From positions 744,001-808,000 of the forward strand of contig SRSI01000077.1 of the NCBI GenBank assembly GCA_005656395.1: a stretch of 64,000 bases of DNA, read 5' to 3'. The notes beneath the pieces were generated by a model. The model was not told the origin of the DNA, searched no databases, and saw only the letters and a program-made list of their open reading frames with translations. The translations under genes and the position numbers were made by a program. Below are positions 1-11,215 of the stretch, piece after piece (position 1 is the first letter of the stretch; each line of letters begins with the position of its first letter). The stretch comes from Strongyloides papillosus. Its lineage: Eukaryota; Nematoda; Chromadorea; Rhabditida; Strongyloididae.

Positions 1-287
1 AGGATAGCGATGATAAGTATGTCATAAAAGACGATGAAGAAAAGGATTCAACACCAACAGAATGTCCTATTTGTGAAAAGCAATTTAGCAATCCCGTAAT
101 TACCAACTGCAAACACTTCTTTTGCCAATCATGCGCTATTACTAATTTTAGAAAAAGTAAAAAGTGCTTTACATGTGGAGAAAATACAAATGGTATCTTT
201 AAAAATGCAGATAAACTTCTGAAACCTAAAATTGTTAAAAAGAATAGTGATGAGGAAGATGATTTTAGTGGAGAAGATGATGAATAA
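1..287 (+). CDS. RNF113A: RNF113-type RING finger protein, 3' end only
   Basis: Partial gene: the window opens inside the coding region (frame starts at base 3) and the stop codon is 285-287. The visible 94 residues hold an acidic stretch and then a C3HC4 RING with CPIC, CKHFFCQSC and CFTC, followed by TNGIF and an acidic tail. The order KYVIKDDEE, RING, NGxF matches the C-terminal RING of RNF113/Cwc24. Family knowledge: these proteins carry a CCCH zinc finger plus a RING, act as E3 ubiquitin ligases and join the spliceosome around the first catalytic step. The CCCH finger would lie upstream and outside the window. The next gene (TOP2) starts only 88 nt downstream on the same strand, which fits operon spacing in nematodes. 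Confidence 0.85.
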   Translation, partial: DSDDKYVIKDDEEKDSTPTECPICEKQFSNPVITNCKHFFCQSCAITNFRKSKKCFTCGENTNGIFKNADKLLKPKIVKKNSDEEDDFSGEDDE

Positions 288-375
288 ATTTTCTAATTAT
301 ATTTTAAAAATTCTATGTGTATGTGTTCCACAATAATATTTTTATTTAAATGAAATTTATGTATATAAAAAAAAG

Positions 376-3300
376 ATGTTGCTTAAAAATGCATTTTTTA
401 AAAGAGTGTTTTCTATTATAGTTTCTAAATATCGAAAACAAGATCTTCGAGAAAATATCCTTTTAAGGCCTGATTCATACATTGGGTCAACGAAGGATAT
501 AACATGTTATCAGTTTCTATTTAATGATGAAACTAATAAAATGATGAGAAGTAAGGTTTCATATGTTCCTGGGTTTATAAAGATATTTGATGAGATTTTG
601 GTAAATGCTGCAGACAATAAACAAAGGGATCCTAATATGACGTCTATAGATATTTCAGTTAGTGATTATGAGGAAATTAAGATACGAAACAACGGAAAAT
701 GTATACCCATTCAAATTCATCCAACCATGGATCTTTATATTCCGACATTATTAATGGGTCACCTGTTAACTTCTTCTAATTATGATGACAATGAAAAAAG
801 AATTGTTGGTGGGAGAAATGGCTATGGAGCGAAATTATGCAACATTTATTCGAAACAATTTTCAATTACTTGTTTTGATTCTAAGAATGGCAAAAAATTC
901 TCACAGACGTGGTATGATAATATGTCAAAGTGTGATGTTCCAACTATTGAAGAAGTGCAACATTCAAATAGTGAGGACTATACTGAAGTAAGCTTTATAC
1001 CAGATTTATCTAGGTTCAACATGAAAAGTATAAATAATGAAGTTATAAATATTCTCAGGAAAAGGGCATTTGACGTAGCTGGTACATGTGATGGGATAAA
1101 AGTTTCATTTAATGGAGATTTGATTAATGTTTCAAATTTTGAGGAATATGTTAATTTATATTTATTAGAAATGAAAGAAACTTTGAAAGTTTTTAAAACA
1201 AATCGTTGGGAAATATATATTTCACAATCTTTACAGGGATTCCAACAAGTTAGTTTTGTAAATAATATTGCTACTCTTAATGGTGGAAGTCATGTAAATT
1301 ATATAACAAGCCAAATTGTAAAACATATTAAAGATTTATTAAAGAAAAAAATTGATGTAACGAGACTAAAAAATTTCCATATTCAAAGTAATTTAAATGT
1401 TTTTATTAAGTGTAGTATTGAAAATCCCTCATTTAGTTCACAAACAAAAGAAGAACTTACATCAAAAATTTCCGAATTTGGATCAAAATGTGTTATTCCT
1501 AACTCTTTTATTTCTGATTTCTTAGAAAATTCAACTATACCTGAATCCATAGAGAACTCTACCAAGCGCCAATCTGTTGGAACGACAAAAAAAGCCAAAA
1601 TAGTATTTAATCCAAAGTTGGAAGATGCTTTTTATGCAGGAAGTGATAATTCAAAAGAATGTTCTTTATTTCTTACGGAAGGCGACTCTGCTAAAGCTCT
1701 CGTTATTGCTGGTTTATCTGTAATTGGGAAAGATTATTATGGTGTTTTTCCTTTAAAAGGAAAGATTATTAATGTCCGTGGTTTATCCTTTAATGATTCA
1801 ATGAAAAGTGATGTTTTCCGAAATATTGTGGAAATTGTTAATCTAAAAGAAAATGTTGATTATTCTCAGGACCACAACCGAAATTCGCTTCGCTACGGAA
1901 AAGTCATTTTATTTTGCGATCAAGATTTTGATGGTGTACATATTAAGGGCCTTATTATAAATTTATTCCACAAATTCTGGCCAGAGCTAGTTGAATCTGG
2001 ATTTATTCAAACTTTTAAGACTCCGTTGATTAAAGTCACACGGGGTAAAGAAACATTTAAATTCTACAGTAAGTTTGATTTTGATGAATGGTTAAATAAA
2101 CGAGAAAATAAGGAGGATTTTTTAAAGTGTAAAATCAAGTATTATAAAGGTCTTGGTACATCTACTGAAGAAGAAGCTAAGGAATATTTTAAAGAATTTG
2201 ATAGAAATTTGATTACATTTACTTGTAATAGTGAAAATGATCATTCATCAATAAAAAATGCATTTAGTAAAACTTCAACATCGGATAGGAAAGAAATGAT
2301 TCAAAATCACACTTCTACTGGTACTTCCGATAGTAATTCTTTACCAATTTCAACATTTATTAATAGTGATCTAGTAGATTTCTTCAAATATGATATCAAA
2401 CGTTCTATTCCTAATGTTGTTGATGGTCTAAAACCAAGTCAAAGGAAGGTCCTCTATACAATGTTTAATAAAAAATTTAAAAATGGCAAAATAAAAGTTA
2501 ATCAATTGGCTGGAATTACAGCAGATTTCTCGTTATACCATCATGGCGAAGATTTTTTGACATCTACCATTGTAAAAATGGCTCAGAATTTTGTAGGTGC
2601 AGAAAATATTAATCTTCTCGAACCGGATGGGCAATTTGGAACAAGAGCTTGTGGTGGTAGTGATTCTGCAGCTGGAAGGTATATTCATACATTTCTCAAT
2701 CCACTTACTAGATTGTTATTCCCTAAAGAGGACGATAAATTACTTAATTATACTGAAGAAGAAAATCAAATTACTGAACCTATTTATTATGTTCCAATTA
2801 TACCGATGATTTTAGTTAATGGAGGAAAAGGTATTGGAACAGGATGGAATACTTTTGTATGCCCGTACAATCCTGTTGATATAATAAATAATATAAGATT
2901 AATGCTTGATGAAAAAGAACCAATAAAAATGGTACCTTATTTTAGAAATTTTAAAGGTAGTGTTACTGAAACTAAAGTAAACGGATCATTTGAAATTAAA
3001 GGAGTGTCGGAAATTTTTTTTAATGATTTAGAAAATACATTAAAAATTGTTATCACTGAACTTCCAATAGGTTTATGGACAGACACTTTTAAAGAGAAGA
3101 TTCTTCAGCCATTTCACGAAAAAAAAATTTTAAAATCATTTCGTGATTTAACTGATGATAATAATATTGAGTTTCAGATAATTTTGTCTAAAGAAAAAAA
3201 TGTACCAATTAAACTGGCAAAGTCATTAAAAAAATTGGTAAATACAAAGAGTATGGTGTTACTGGATGGAAAAGACAATTTAAAACATTACAAAGATAGA

Positions 3301-3705
3301 AATGAGATATTTGAAGAATTTTTCAACATTCGCAAAAATTTGTATGAAAAGAGGTTACTAAATGAGATAAATATTTTATCAAGGCAGTTATTAATTTATA
3401 AAAATCAAAGAGATTATATAAATAATATATTGTCAAATAAGATGTCTTTGATCAATAAATCAAAGAAAGTGATGATAGAGAATTTAAAGTCGAAAGGATT
3501 TTGTCCTAATCCATTAAAAGAAAATTCAAATGACTATGATTACCTTACTAATATTTCCCTTTATCAATTCACTGATAAAGAAATTTCAAAATTAGAACAA
3601 AAAATTGCTGAGGAGAGTAAAAAAATAAATTCTTATAAGATGTTAACGTGGAAAGACTTATGGAATAACGATTTAAGTAAATTTGAAGCCTCCTATAAAC
3701 CTTAA
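376..3705 (+). CDS. TOP2: DNA topoisomerase II lacking the C-terminal tail
   Basis: Single-exon gene, 1109 aa. It passes one DNA duplex through a double-strand break in another, using ATP, in the nucleus. Visible in order: ATP-lid start (ENILLRPDSYIGS, about 26-38), GHKL ATPase residues (EILVNAADN; GRNGYGAKL near 146), QTKEEL transducer loop, TOPRIM with TEGDSA (about 434) and DQDFDG (about 515), PLKGK, then the winged-helix with the active-site Arg768-Tyr769 in GRYIHTF, and the C-gate coiled coil ending LWNNDLSKFE. All catalytic residues seem present, so it should be an active enzyme. Odd: it stops right after the C-gate, so the 300-400 residue basic tail of animal TOP2 is missing, and the N-terminus is also short. 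Usual animal length is about 1500 aa. C. elegans also has shortened TOP2 paralogues, so a full-length copy may exist elsewhere. The ATG at 376 is the only in-frame start that keeps the ATPase intact. Confidence 0.93.
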   Translation: MLLKNAFFKRVFSIIVSKYRKQDLRENILLRPDSYIGSTKDITCYQFLFNDETNKMMRSKVSYVPGFIKIFDEILVNAADNKQRDPNMTSIDISVSDYEEIKIRNNGKCIPIQIHPTMDLYIPTLLMGHLLTSSNYDDNEKRIVGGRNGYGAKLCNIYSKQFSITCFDSKNGKKFSQTWYDNMSKCDVPTIEEVQHSNSEDYTEVSFIPDLSRFNMKSINNEVINILRKRAFDVAGTCDGIKVSFNGDLINVSNFEEYVNLYLLEMKETLKVFKTNRWEIYISQSLQGFQQVSFVNNIATLNGGSHVNYITSQIVKHIKDLLKKKIDVTRLKNFHIQSNLNVFIKCSIENPSFSSQTKEELTSKISEFGSKCVIPNSFISDFLENSTIPESIENSTKRQSVGTTKKAKIVFNPKLEDAFYAGSDNSKECSLFLTEGDSAKALVIAGLSVIGKDYYGVFPLKGKIINVRGLSFNDSMKSDVFRNIVEIVNLKENVDYSQDHNRNSLRYGKVILFCDQDFDGVHIKGLIINLFHKFWPELVESGFIQTFKTPLIKVTRGKETFKFYSKFDFDEWLNKRENKEDFLKCKIKYYKGLGTSTEEEAKEYFKEFDRNLITFTCNSENDHSSIKNAFSKTSTSDRKEMIQNHTSTGTSDSNSLPISTFINSDLVDFFKYDIKRSIPNVVDGLKPSQRKVLYTMFNKKFKNGKIKVNQLAGITADFSLYHHGEDFLTSTIVKMAQNFVGAENINLLEPDGQFGTRACGGSDSAAGRYIHTFLNPLTRLLFPKEDDKLLNYTEEENQITEPIYYVPIIPMILVNGGKGIGTGWNTFVCPYNPVDIINNIRLMLDEKEPIKMVPYFRNFKGSVTETKVNGSFEIKGVSEIFFNDLENTLKIVITELPIGLWTDTFKEKILQPFHEKKILKSFRDLTDDNNIEFQIILSKEKNVPIKLAKSLKKLVNTKSMVLLDGKDNLKHYKDRNEIFEEFFNIRKNLYEKRLLNEINILSRQLLIYKNQRDYINNILSNKMSLINKSKKVMIENLKSKGFCPNPLKENSNDYDYLTNISLYQFTDKEISKLEQKIAEESKKINSYKMLTWKDLWNNDLSKFEASYKP

Positions 3706-3811
3706 CTTCCTAGTATATTACTCTATTATCTGTGAATCTTTATGATTTTAATTTTATATATTTTATTTATATTTTGATATTTTCTTTTAAAATGTAGGTT
3801 GAATGTTTAAT

Positions 3812-3817
3812 AATAAA
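3812..3817 (+). promoter_or_regulatory. Candidate poly(A) signal for TOP2
   Basis: AATAAA hexamer about 107 nt after the TOP2 stop codon. In such AT-rich DNA the hexamer occurs by chance, so its position is the only support. Confidence 0.35.
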
Positions 3818-3977
3818 ATTATTTCACTTTTGAAACTATTAAATAAAAAAGAAAGATTTACCTGGATTGACCTAGATTGGAACTACTAGATTTAATTGTT
3901 AAAACTTTCATATTGTATTATTTTTATTATATAACAAAAGTAGTTATTATTTATATATTTATAATATTTATATAGAA

Positions 3978-5420
3978 ATGATAATAAAAATTTTTATATT
4001 TTTTAATATAATTTCTCTTATATGGACACAACAACCTTTTTATGGTATGTTTTTTTGAAATCATAGAATTAAATTTTTAAAAAATATTTATAGCATCAAA
4101 CAAACCAGAAGGTTACAATTTTGTGGGTAAAGAGATGTACATTCCTGAGAAAATAAGTTATCCATCAACAAATGACATTGATACAGAATCTATAATAAGA
4201 CCAATATTATCACCAGTTGAAAGAATGTTCCAAATCGCTGAAGATAGTAATAAAATGTATGAGTATGCAGAGAAGTATGAAGAGAAAAGAAAAGCGTCAA
4301 TATTCGATCCAGATTCATTTTTAGAAGCTATTGGTTTGAAACCAACTACCACAACAAAAGCTCCAACATTTGTGGAAAAATTATTTGATCCATTTATCCG
4401 ACCTTTTAAAAAAGATTTTGAAAGATATGCTAAAGAATCTCCATTCAAATCAATACTTTCATCAACACCTTTGCCAAACAGTTTGATTAATAATGATTCA
4501 CCACGTCATCGTCAACCATCATCATCAATTCCTGAGGTTAAAGCTTACACAGATTTTCAAAAACTCGCCAACTCATTTCATCTTGATCCTAACTTTGAGC
4601 CATTAAAACCTCTAAAGCCACCACCATCTATTTTTCCATTAATTGAAAATAATAACGGTAGTAATGATTTATTAAAATCTAGACCCATAAAAATTTTAGA
4701 AAAATTCTTTAATAAAGACGAAGATGAAAAAGACATATTTGGATTTCCAAAACCTAATAATATAGAGTTGAGGAATCCATTTACTGCTAATCCACTTATG
4801 TCTATGTTTACCACTGTTAAACCTAAAATTTCTGTTGACGATGTTATTGAAAATATACCAAAGATTCTTAAACCTGTTTTCCCTACTCCAAAACCTGATG
4901 ATCTTCTTAAATTTCATACTTTACTACCTGTTCCAACATTACCTAATCCTTATGAAAATCCCTTATTACCAAGTAATGGAAATAAGTTGGCGAGACAAAT
5001 TTAACACTTGATTATTATCAATTTTTTTGTTTTTTTTTATTTTTTATTTTGCTTTATAAATCTTTTAATATCTTTTTTATTTTTTTATAAATCTTTTAGA
5101 TGACTCCTCTTTCTAATTTATTAGAATCACTGGGTGAATATGCTAAACCTCAAGATGAAATACAATTTGGGAGAGATAAAAGTATTTCAATTCTTGGAAT
5201 GCCGATAGGAAAAAAAGATGGTCTATCCTTATCACCAACTACTGGAATGACCTATGGTAAAAAAAGTATGTTCGGACCAATTGCTGTAAATGATCATTAC
5301 AATGTTAAATGGGACTTTTTTGATAAATTTAAAAATATAATTCAAGACACCAGTTCTTCTTTTGGTCTTGATACAATGCTAGCAAAAACGATGTATGCAG
5401 GGAAATATAAAAAAATTTAA
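3978..5420 (+). CDS. Secreted proline/threonine-rich protein, nematode type, unknown function
   Basis: Proposed exons 3978-4044, 4094-4972 and 5125-5420 (413 aa). Exon 1 encodes a signal peptide (MIIKIFIFFNIISLIWTQQ), joined in phase to KPEGYNFVGKEMYIPEK. The middle part is low in complexity with many Pro, Thr, Ser, Lys and short helices (ERMFQIAEDSNKMYEYAEKY). The last part reads DGLSLSPTTGMTYGKKS and FGPIAVNDHYNVKWD. The donor at 4973 (GTAATG) and the acceptor ending 5124 (TTATTAG) join in frame. If that intron is retained, the protein ends at the stop 5002-5004 (LARQI). A second acceptor ends at 5099, right before an ATG at 5100, so the last block could instead be a separate 106-aa trans-spliced reading frame. 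No known domain recognised; secretion is inferred from the signal peptide. Confidence 0.6.
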
Positions 5421-5477
5421 TGACATTAAATAATTTTAGTAATAAATATATATATATAAATCTGAAAAAAAAATTAA

Positions 5478-6696
<1,219 letters not shown>

Positions 6697-7042
6697 ATCT
6701 TTCTATAAAAATATTTAAATAATAAAAATAAAATTATATTCTTATCTATAATCAAAATATATTATAAAATGATAACAATCAATATTGATATGATAATAAA
6801 GATATTGAAAAAAGAAATATACAAATTTAACAAATACTATACGTGTCATACATACAATATATGGTTCTTACCAATAATATATAAATTCAAATTGATAATA
6901 AGATACAAAAGTAAATTAAATTTATCAAATAAATCATCAAACACATTTAATATATAAGATATATAAAAATTATGTATGATGAAGAAATGAAGGAGATAAT
7001 TAATATAAGAGTAATGTAGCAACCGTATGAGACTTGGAAAAT
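6697..7042. other. Intergenic, no gene seen
   Basis: About 350 bases between the 5' end of GFUS and the 3' end of the ubiquitin-conjugating enzyme gene. Extremely AT-rich. A 62-codon open frame at 6769-6957 has only AT-driven composition (Ile, Asn, Lys, Tyr) and no recognisable content. The first bases must hold the GFUS leader region. Confidence 0.6.
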
Positions 7043-7585
7043 TTATCTATTTTCGGGAATCTTCTCAGCATGCTTTTTGGTATACTCATCAGCTTTCTTA
7101 TTAAATGTTTTCCTATCATTGATGAATATTTCAGCAATTTCTGCTCTCAATGGATGATCTGGTTCTGGTTCTACAATAAGACCTAACAAAGCATTTATAA
7201 CTTGTTCTGTCTTTGTTGCTGGTTTCCAATTTTCTGGTGCTATTATTGGAAGACATACCTGTCCCTTCTCATCAACATTTGGGTGATATATTTTAGTTAA
7301 AAATAGTACTTTTGGTGGTTTAAATGGATATTCTGGTGGAAAATCAATTGATATCTTGAAAGCTCCTTTGTTATATGGCTCACGATCCGGTATCAAAAGT
7401 CCTTCCCAATGGAGAAGATTGCTTTCGTTGAACTCAAGATTTACAAATCCTGCATTTCCAGAGTTTTTTATATCATTTATTTCCTAAAATAACCGCAAAA
7501 AAATTATTATTTTAAATTTATAAAAAACAACAAAAAAATTGTCATTTAAATTTACCTTAACAAGTCGTCTATGGGAAGAACTCAT
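7043..7585 (-). CDS. UBE2L3: Ubiquitin-conjugating enzyme E2 (UBE2L3 / UBC-18 type)
   Basis: Two exons, 7585-7556 and 7483-7043, phase 0; 156 aa (human UBE2L3 is 154). Class I E2 with only the UBC fold. Visible: [11 protein letters not shown], the HPN motif in [10 protein letters not shown], the active Cys87 in [20 protein letters not shown] and the C-terminal helix region KKHAEK. This block is diagnostic of the UBE2L3/UBC-18 group, which transfers ubiquitin almost only to HECT and RING-between-RING (ARIH1, Parkin-type) ligases, because it reacts with cysteine rather than lysine. C. elegans UBC-18 works with ARI-1 in pharynx development. The tiny first exon (10 codons, [10 protein letters not shown]) and 72-nt intron are supported by phase and by the conserved N-terminal helix. 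A further TTATAG acceptor lies just upstream of the start, possibly for trans-splicing. Confidence 0.95.
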
Positions 7586-7889
7586 GATTTTAACAAACCA
7601 ATTTTACTATTACTTAGTAAAGTATCCTATAATTAAAAAAAACAATTTAATTTAGTAGTATATAAATTAAATTTAAAAAATATGCAATAAAATAAGTAAA
7701 AGAAAGTTTAAATTTGTTAAAAGACATGTGGTAAAATGACACTGATGTTTACGTTTCAAGAATATAACGCTTCACTAGTATTTCAATACAAAATAATACA
7801 GTATACGACGGTATCTACATTTTTATGAAGAAGTATCTTTATTAAAATAACTAATAAAAATAATAAAATAAACAAAATTGGTATCATAT
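7586..7889. other. Intergenic, no gene seen
   Basis: About 300 bases between two minus-strand genes. It carries the leader region of the E2 gene and the 3' flank of the cysteine-rich gene; no open frame or repeat of note. Confidence 0.55.
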
Positions 7890-8656
7890 CTATCCCTGTC
7901 TCTTCAACCACTTTTCTCGTAATTTTTTTATATCACCAGATGTAAAACTTTTCCTCTTACTACAAGGTGTTAAAGTACATTTTGCATCACATGGATTAAC
8001 GTAATAGGGAGCACAACAACAAAAACACTTCTGACCTATTGATATGCAATTGACAGGTTTTAAGCCCCATACTTGATCACGGATATTCTGTGGAACAAAT
8101 GCTCCAAGGAAATCTGCACTTGACACACCTTTAGGTGGCCATATTTGACAATTTCCTGTGTCTGAATCATATGCTTCTGGTGTCATTGCGCAAGCTTGAT
8201 TCTCAGTTGGCAAATCACAAATACGATCAGATATGCCAAAACTATTTGCACCAGGTTGATAAGAACATCCACTACTACAAGCCAATTGAACGTTACACAT
8301 TCCACATGCACGAGCAGATTTGTTAAAAAGTTCACTATAATCCATAATTTTTTGTACTATTGGTTGTCCGATTCCGACAATTAACTTTATAAAAAAAATT
8401 AATCACATATAATTAATTTTAACCTTACTTGCATATATCTATTACTATAACATTGTCTTGGTAAACTACTCCAAAACGATCTATCAGATGTACTAAAGCA
8501 AGGACCATAATCACTCCAGTTTCTACAATTAGGGCTTCTACCGCTACTAGAACCAGAAATAGCAGAGAAGGCAGATGCTAAGAATGTGTCAACAATTTCA
8601 ATATTATAAACTAGTATTAATACAACTATTAAGGAATAAGGAAAATAATTTTTCAT
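7890..8656 (-). CDS. Cysteine-rich secreted protein, nematode type, unknown function
   Basis: Two exons, 8656-8429 and 8384-7890, phase 0, giving 240 aa. It begins with a signal peptide ([19 protein letters not shown]), then a Ser-rich spacer and a W-x2-YGPC segment ([10 protein letters not shown]) resembling the start of a thrombospondin-type or related extracellular module. The rest has about two dozen cysteines, including [15 protein letters not shown] and the dense [18 protein letters not shown], ending in a basic tail (REKWLKRQG). Many disulfides and export are expected; the role is unknown. The 44-nt intron ends in AAG, not the usual YAG, but it is the only junction that keeps the frame open. 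The next gene downstream of it in the window, also Cys-rich, is on the other strand. Confidence 0.7.
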
Positions 8657-9141
8657 ATTTTAATATGTCTTTGTAAATTTAATACGTATAACAAATTTAA
8701 AATTAATATTTCAAATTTCAAACTATTTAAGAAGGTCGTCGCTTTATTCTATATTAATGATGTGATAATATATTGTAGGAAAAAGGAATAAAAGTCAAGT
8801 AGTAAAATATTATATTAAATAATGTGATTGATTATTATTTACATCAAATGAATTTTTGGTAGAGGAATGTTAGAAGAATTATTATTTTTAGTAATTAAAT
8901 CTTTTTCTTCTAACAGGTCATTAATTTTTATTAATTAAAATTATAAAATCAAAAATAATTTATTTATTAATTATTATTAGGTAAAAATTAAATGAAAATA
9001 AGAAAAGTAGTTTAGAAAACAAGTGCTTTATTTTATAGGTTCATTGTTTTTAAAATTTTTATTTAAAATGTTCTGGATAAAATAATGCCAATAAAAAAGT
9101 ATATAAAGTAAATGGAGAAAAAAAATATTATTTTATTAGAA
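8657..9141. other. Intergenic region between two divergent secreted-protein genes
   Basis: About 485 bases that must contain promoters for the minus-strand cysteine-rich gene and the plus-strand small cysteine-rich gene. The sequence is AT-rich without a recognised motif. A TTTTATTAG acceptor ends at 9139, two bases before the next start codon, and is the likely trans-splice site for it. Confidence 0.5.
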
Positions 9142-9348
9142 ATGAATTTTTTTATTTTAAATGCTACAATTTTTTTTCTTCTAATAATATATACTGAATC
9201 TTTTTTCTTTGGTGGTGGAGGAGGCTGCTGCTGTCAGCAGCAATCTTGTGGATGCTGTCAACCAGTTCAGAGCTGTTGTTGCCAAGAACCGCCACCACCA
9301 CCACCTCCAGTTTCATGTTGCTGCTGTGGATCAAGTTGTGGATGTTAA
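9142..9348 (+). CDS. Small secreted poly-cysteine / poly-proline protein
   Basis: Single exon, 68 aa. The start was placed at 9142 rather than at the in-frame ATG at 9112, because a strong TTTTATTAG acceptor ends at 9139 and the residues from 9142 form a clean signal peptide (MNFFILNATIFFLLIIYT). The mature part is only about 40 residues: a Gly run (FFFGGGGGCCC), repeated CC and CCC clusters spaced by Gln, a run of seven Pro, and SCCCCGSSCGC at the end. That composition suggests a heavily cross-linked extracellular or cuticle-type peptide, but no family can be named. The coding capacity of simple triplet repeats in this stretch makes a second look at expression worthwhile. Confidence 0.6.
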   Translation: MNFFILNATIFFLLIIYTESFFFGGGGGCCCQQQSCGCCQPVQSCCCQEPPPPPPPVSCCCCGSSCGC

Positions 9349-9846
9349 TGACAATCAATTTGTACAAACATTTTATTTAACTAATAATACATTACTTTAG
9401 TCATATAAATTAATATTATATAAATATATTTATCAAATGTTCAAGTAAATTATATTTTTTTCTTAATATGTTATTTTCATGTGTACAAATATAAGTCATT
9501 TTAACCACACAACTCTTCCCATTATTAGTGCGCAACACATATTTGTGAATAAATACACACATTTCAGCATCAATCACTTATACATTTATATATGTTGTTT
9601 GACTAAGTTATCTTAATAAATTTTCTTATTTAGAATGACAAAATTTTTTCTATAACTTGCTTTGATAATCCTTTACAATAGAAAAATTTATTACTTTTAA
9701 TTTTATTTAAATAATAATAAAATTAATAATAGATCATGACTAATATATATTATTATAACATTTATATGTTGTATTTTTAATCACTTTATTTTTCAAAGAA
9801 AGTTTAACATATCAGTGTTATTTAAATAAATCTAATATCTGTAGTA
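9349..9846. other. Intergenic, no gene seen
   Basis: About 500 bases between two plus-strand genes. A short less AT-rich block near 9500-9580 has no open frame and no recognised element. Confidence 0.55.
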
Positions 9847-10559
9847 ATGTCACGTAACGTTAAACGTGAAATTTACACTACCGCACAACCAGATGGAACT
9901 TTAGTAACAACAACAACAATAACAAAAAGTCTTCATGAGCAAGATATTGAATATAGTTTTGGAAGAGGTGAAGTAAACCAGAAATATTGCTGTAGGCCAG
10001 AAGGAATATTGAGAATTATTGAAATTATTATCGCTTTGATTATTATTAGTCTTATTACTAGCGTTTTTGGACCAGGACCATTTAAAGGAATACTTTTTGG
10101 TCAAACTATTCTTCTAATATTTGTTGGAATAACATTTTGTATAAGTTTCATCTATTTAGTTGTATATTTTTTCAATCTACATGAAAGTCATCTTGATTTT
10201 TGGCCATGGATAGTTACTGTAATTTTATTTATAACCTATTCTTCCTAAAAAATACTTTTTATAGGATTTTGTTTTTTCAATAGTCGCAGTAGCTTTTTAT
10301 TTTATTCTTGGAATAATTGAAGCATACTATGCAACTGGAGCTTGGGCAAACAATTGTAATGATATTGGTGGTGATGGTATAATGCATAATGGTTGTAGAA
10401 CAATATATGAATGGGCTTTTGCATCAGTAAGTTTTATTCTTCATTACTATAATTACATTTAAACATTAATCTTTTTTATAGTTCTTCTGTTTTGTGAATG
10501 CTGCTTTATACGCTGGAAGTTGCATATTAGCTAGAAATAATCGTACTTTTGAAGAGTAA
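9847..10559 (+). CDS. Four-pass membrane protein, MARVEL-like (CMTM-type)
   Basis: Three exons, 9847-10218, 10265-10426 and 10482-10559, all phase 0; 203 aa. The N-terminal 55 residues are cytosolic in character (MSRNVKREIYTTAQPDGTL), followed by four hydrophobic helices: around IIEIIIALIIISLITSVFG, then LLIFVGITFCISFIYLVVY, then FSIVAVAFYFILGIIEAYY after the first splice, and FFCFVNAALYAGSCILA at the end. The extracellular loop between helices 3 and 4 holds two cysteines (NNCNDIGG, HNGCRT). Four helices with this loop and a short C-terminus fit the MARVEL group, which includes the CMTM, physin and occludin families and works in membrane apposition and vesicle traffic. Assignment to a subfamily is inference. 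Confidence 0.75.
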
Positions 10560-10591
10560 AAAAATGTTTGTATTATAATATAATTATTAAC

Positions 10592-10597
10592 AATAAA
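10592..10597 (+). promoter_or_regulatory. Candidate poly(A) signal for the MARVEL-like gene
   Basis: AATAAA 32 nt after the stop codon at 10557-10559, a usual distance. Confidence 0.4.
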
Positions 10598-11159
10598 AAT
10601 AGAAACGGTCGGCTGTCTTTTTCTATTTTACATATTATCATGTTTGTAATGTTTTTTTTTATTTTTTCAAAACATAAAGTTCACCTACTCTTACATGCAT
10701 ATGCATATATTATATTGTTCACTTTCTCTTTTTGTTTCTTTTTAAGGTCACATTCAGTTTTAATATTATTATATACCGAAAATATTGGTCATCTAAAAAC
10801 GAAAATGATACATTTATCGAATCGTTATTTTATAGGTAGAAGTGCAGTACTTCATATACATTAGGCTTGCTTACTATTTATTTCAATATTAGAATTAGTA
10901 TTGACTAGCTGCTATGTAGCAAAAAAACTCTTTAAAACTGCACTTCACATAATTTTAAAATTATCAAGAAAAAAAGATTATTTACTTGATTAAATGGCAC
11001 ATGAGATTGTTTTGTGAGCCTTTGATAGAGAATATCGTTTATTACTATTAAAAACTACTATACGCCGCACCACAAAAAGTTGTACCCTCTGTGTCATCTC
11101 ATATTATATCTCATAGAAGGGGTTGTGGTACACGACACTATATATATGTGCGTTTTTAA

Positions 11160-11176
11160 ATATATATATATATATA
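11160..11176. repeat. (AT)n microsatellite
   Basis: Uninterrupted alternating A and T for about 17 bases. Confidence 0.8.
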
Positions 11177-11215
11177 CCTTGATGATTGACATTCAACGCG
11201 GACGTTTTGTTGTCT

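Noticed and set aside
6769..6957. 62-codon open frame in the GFUS/UBE2L3 gap
   Set aside because: Composition is Ile/Asn/Lys/Tyr only, as expected of random AT-rich DNA; no family signal or splice context.
9112..9141. Upstream ATG for the small poly-Cys protein
   Set aside because: It lies before a strong trans-splice-like acceptor and would put charged residues before the signal peptide.
10568..10864. 98-codon hydrophobic frame after the MARVEL-like gene
   Set aside because: It begins inside the probable 3' UTR and has AT-driven composition; no link to the gene before it.
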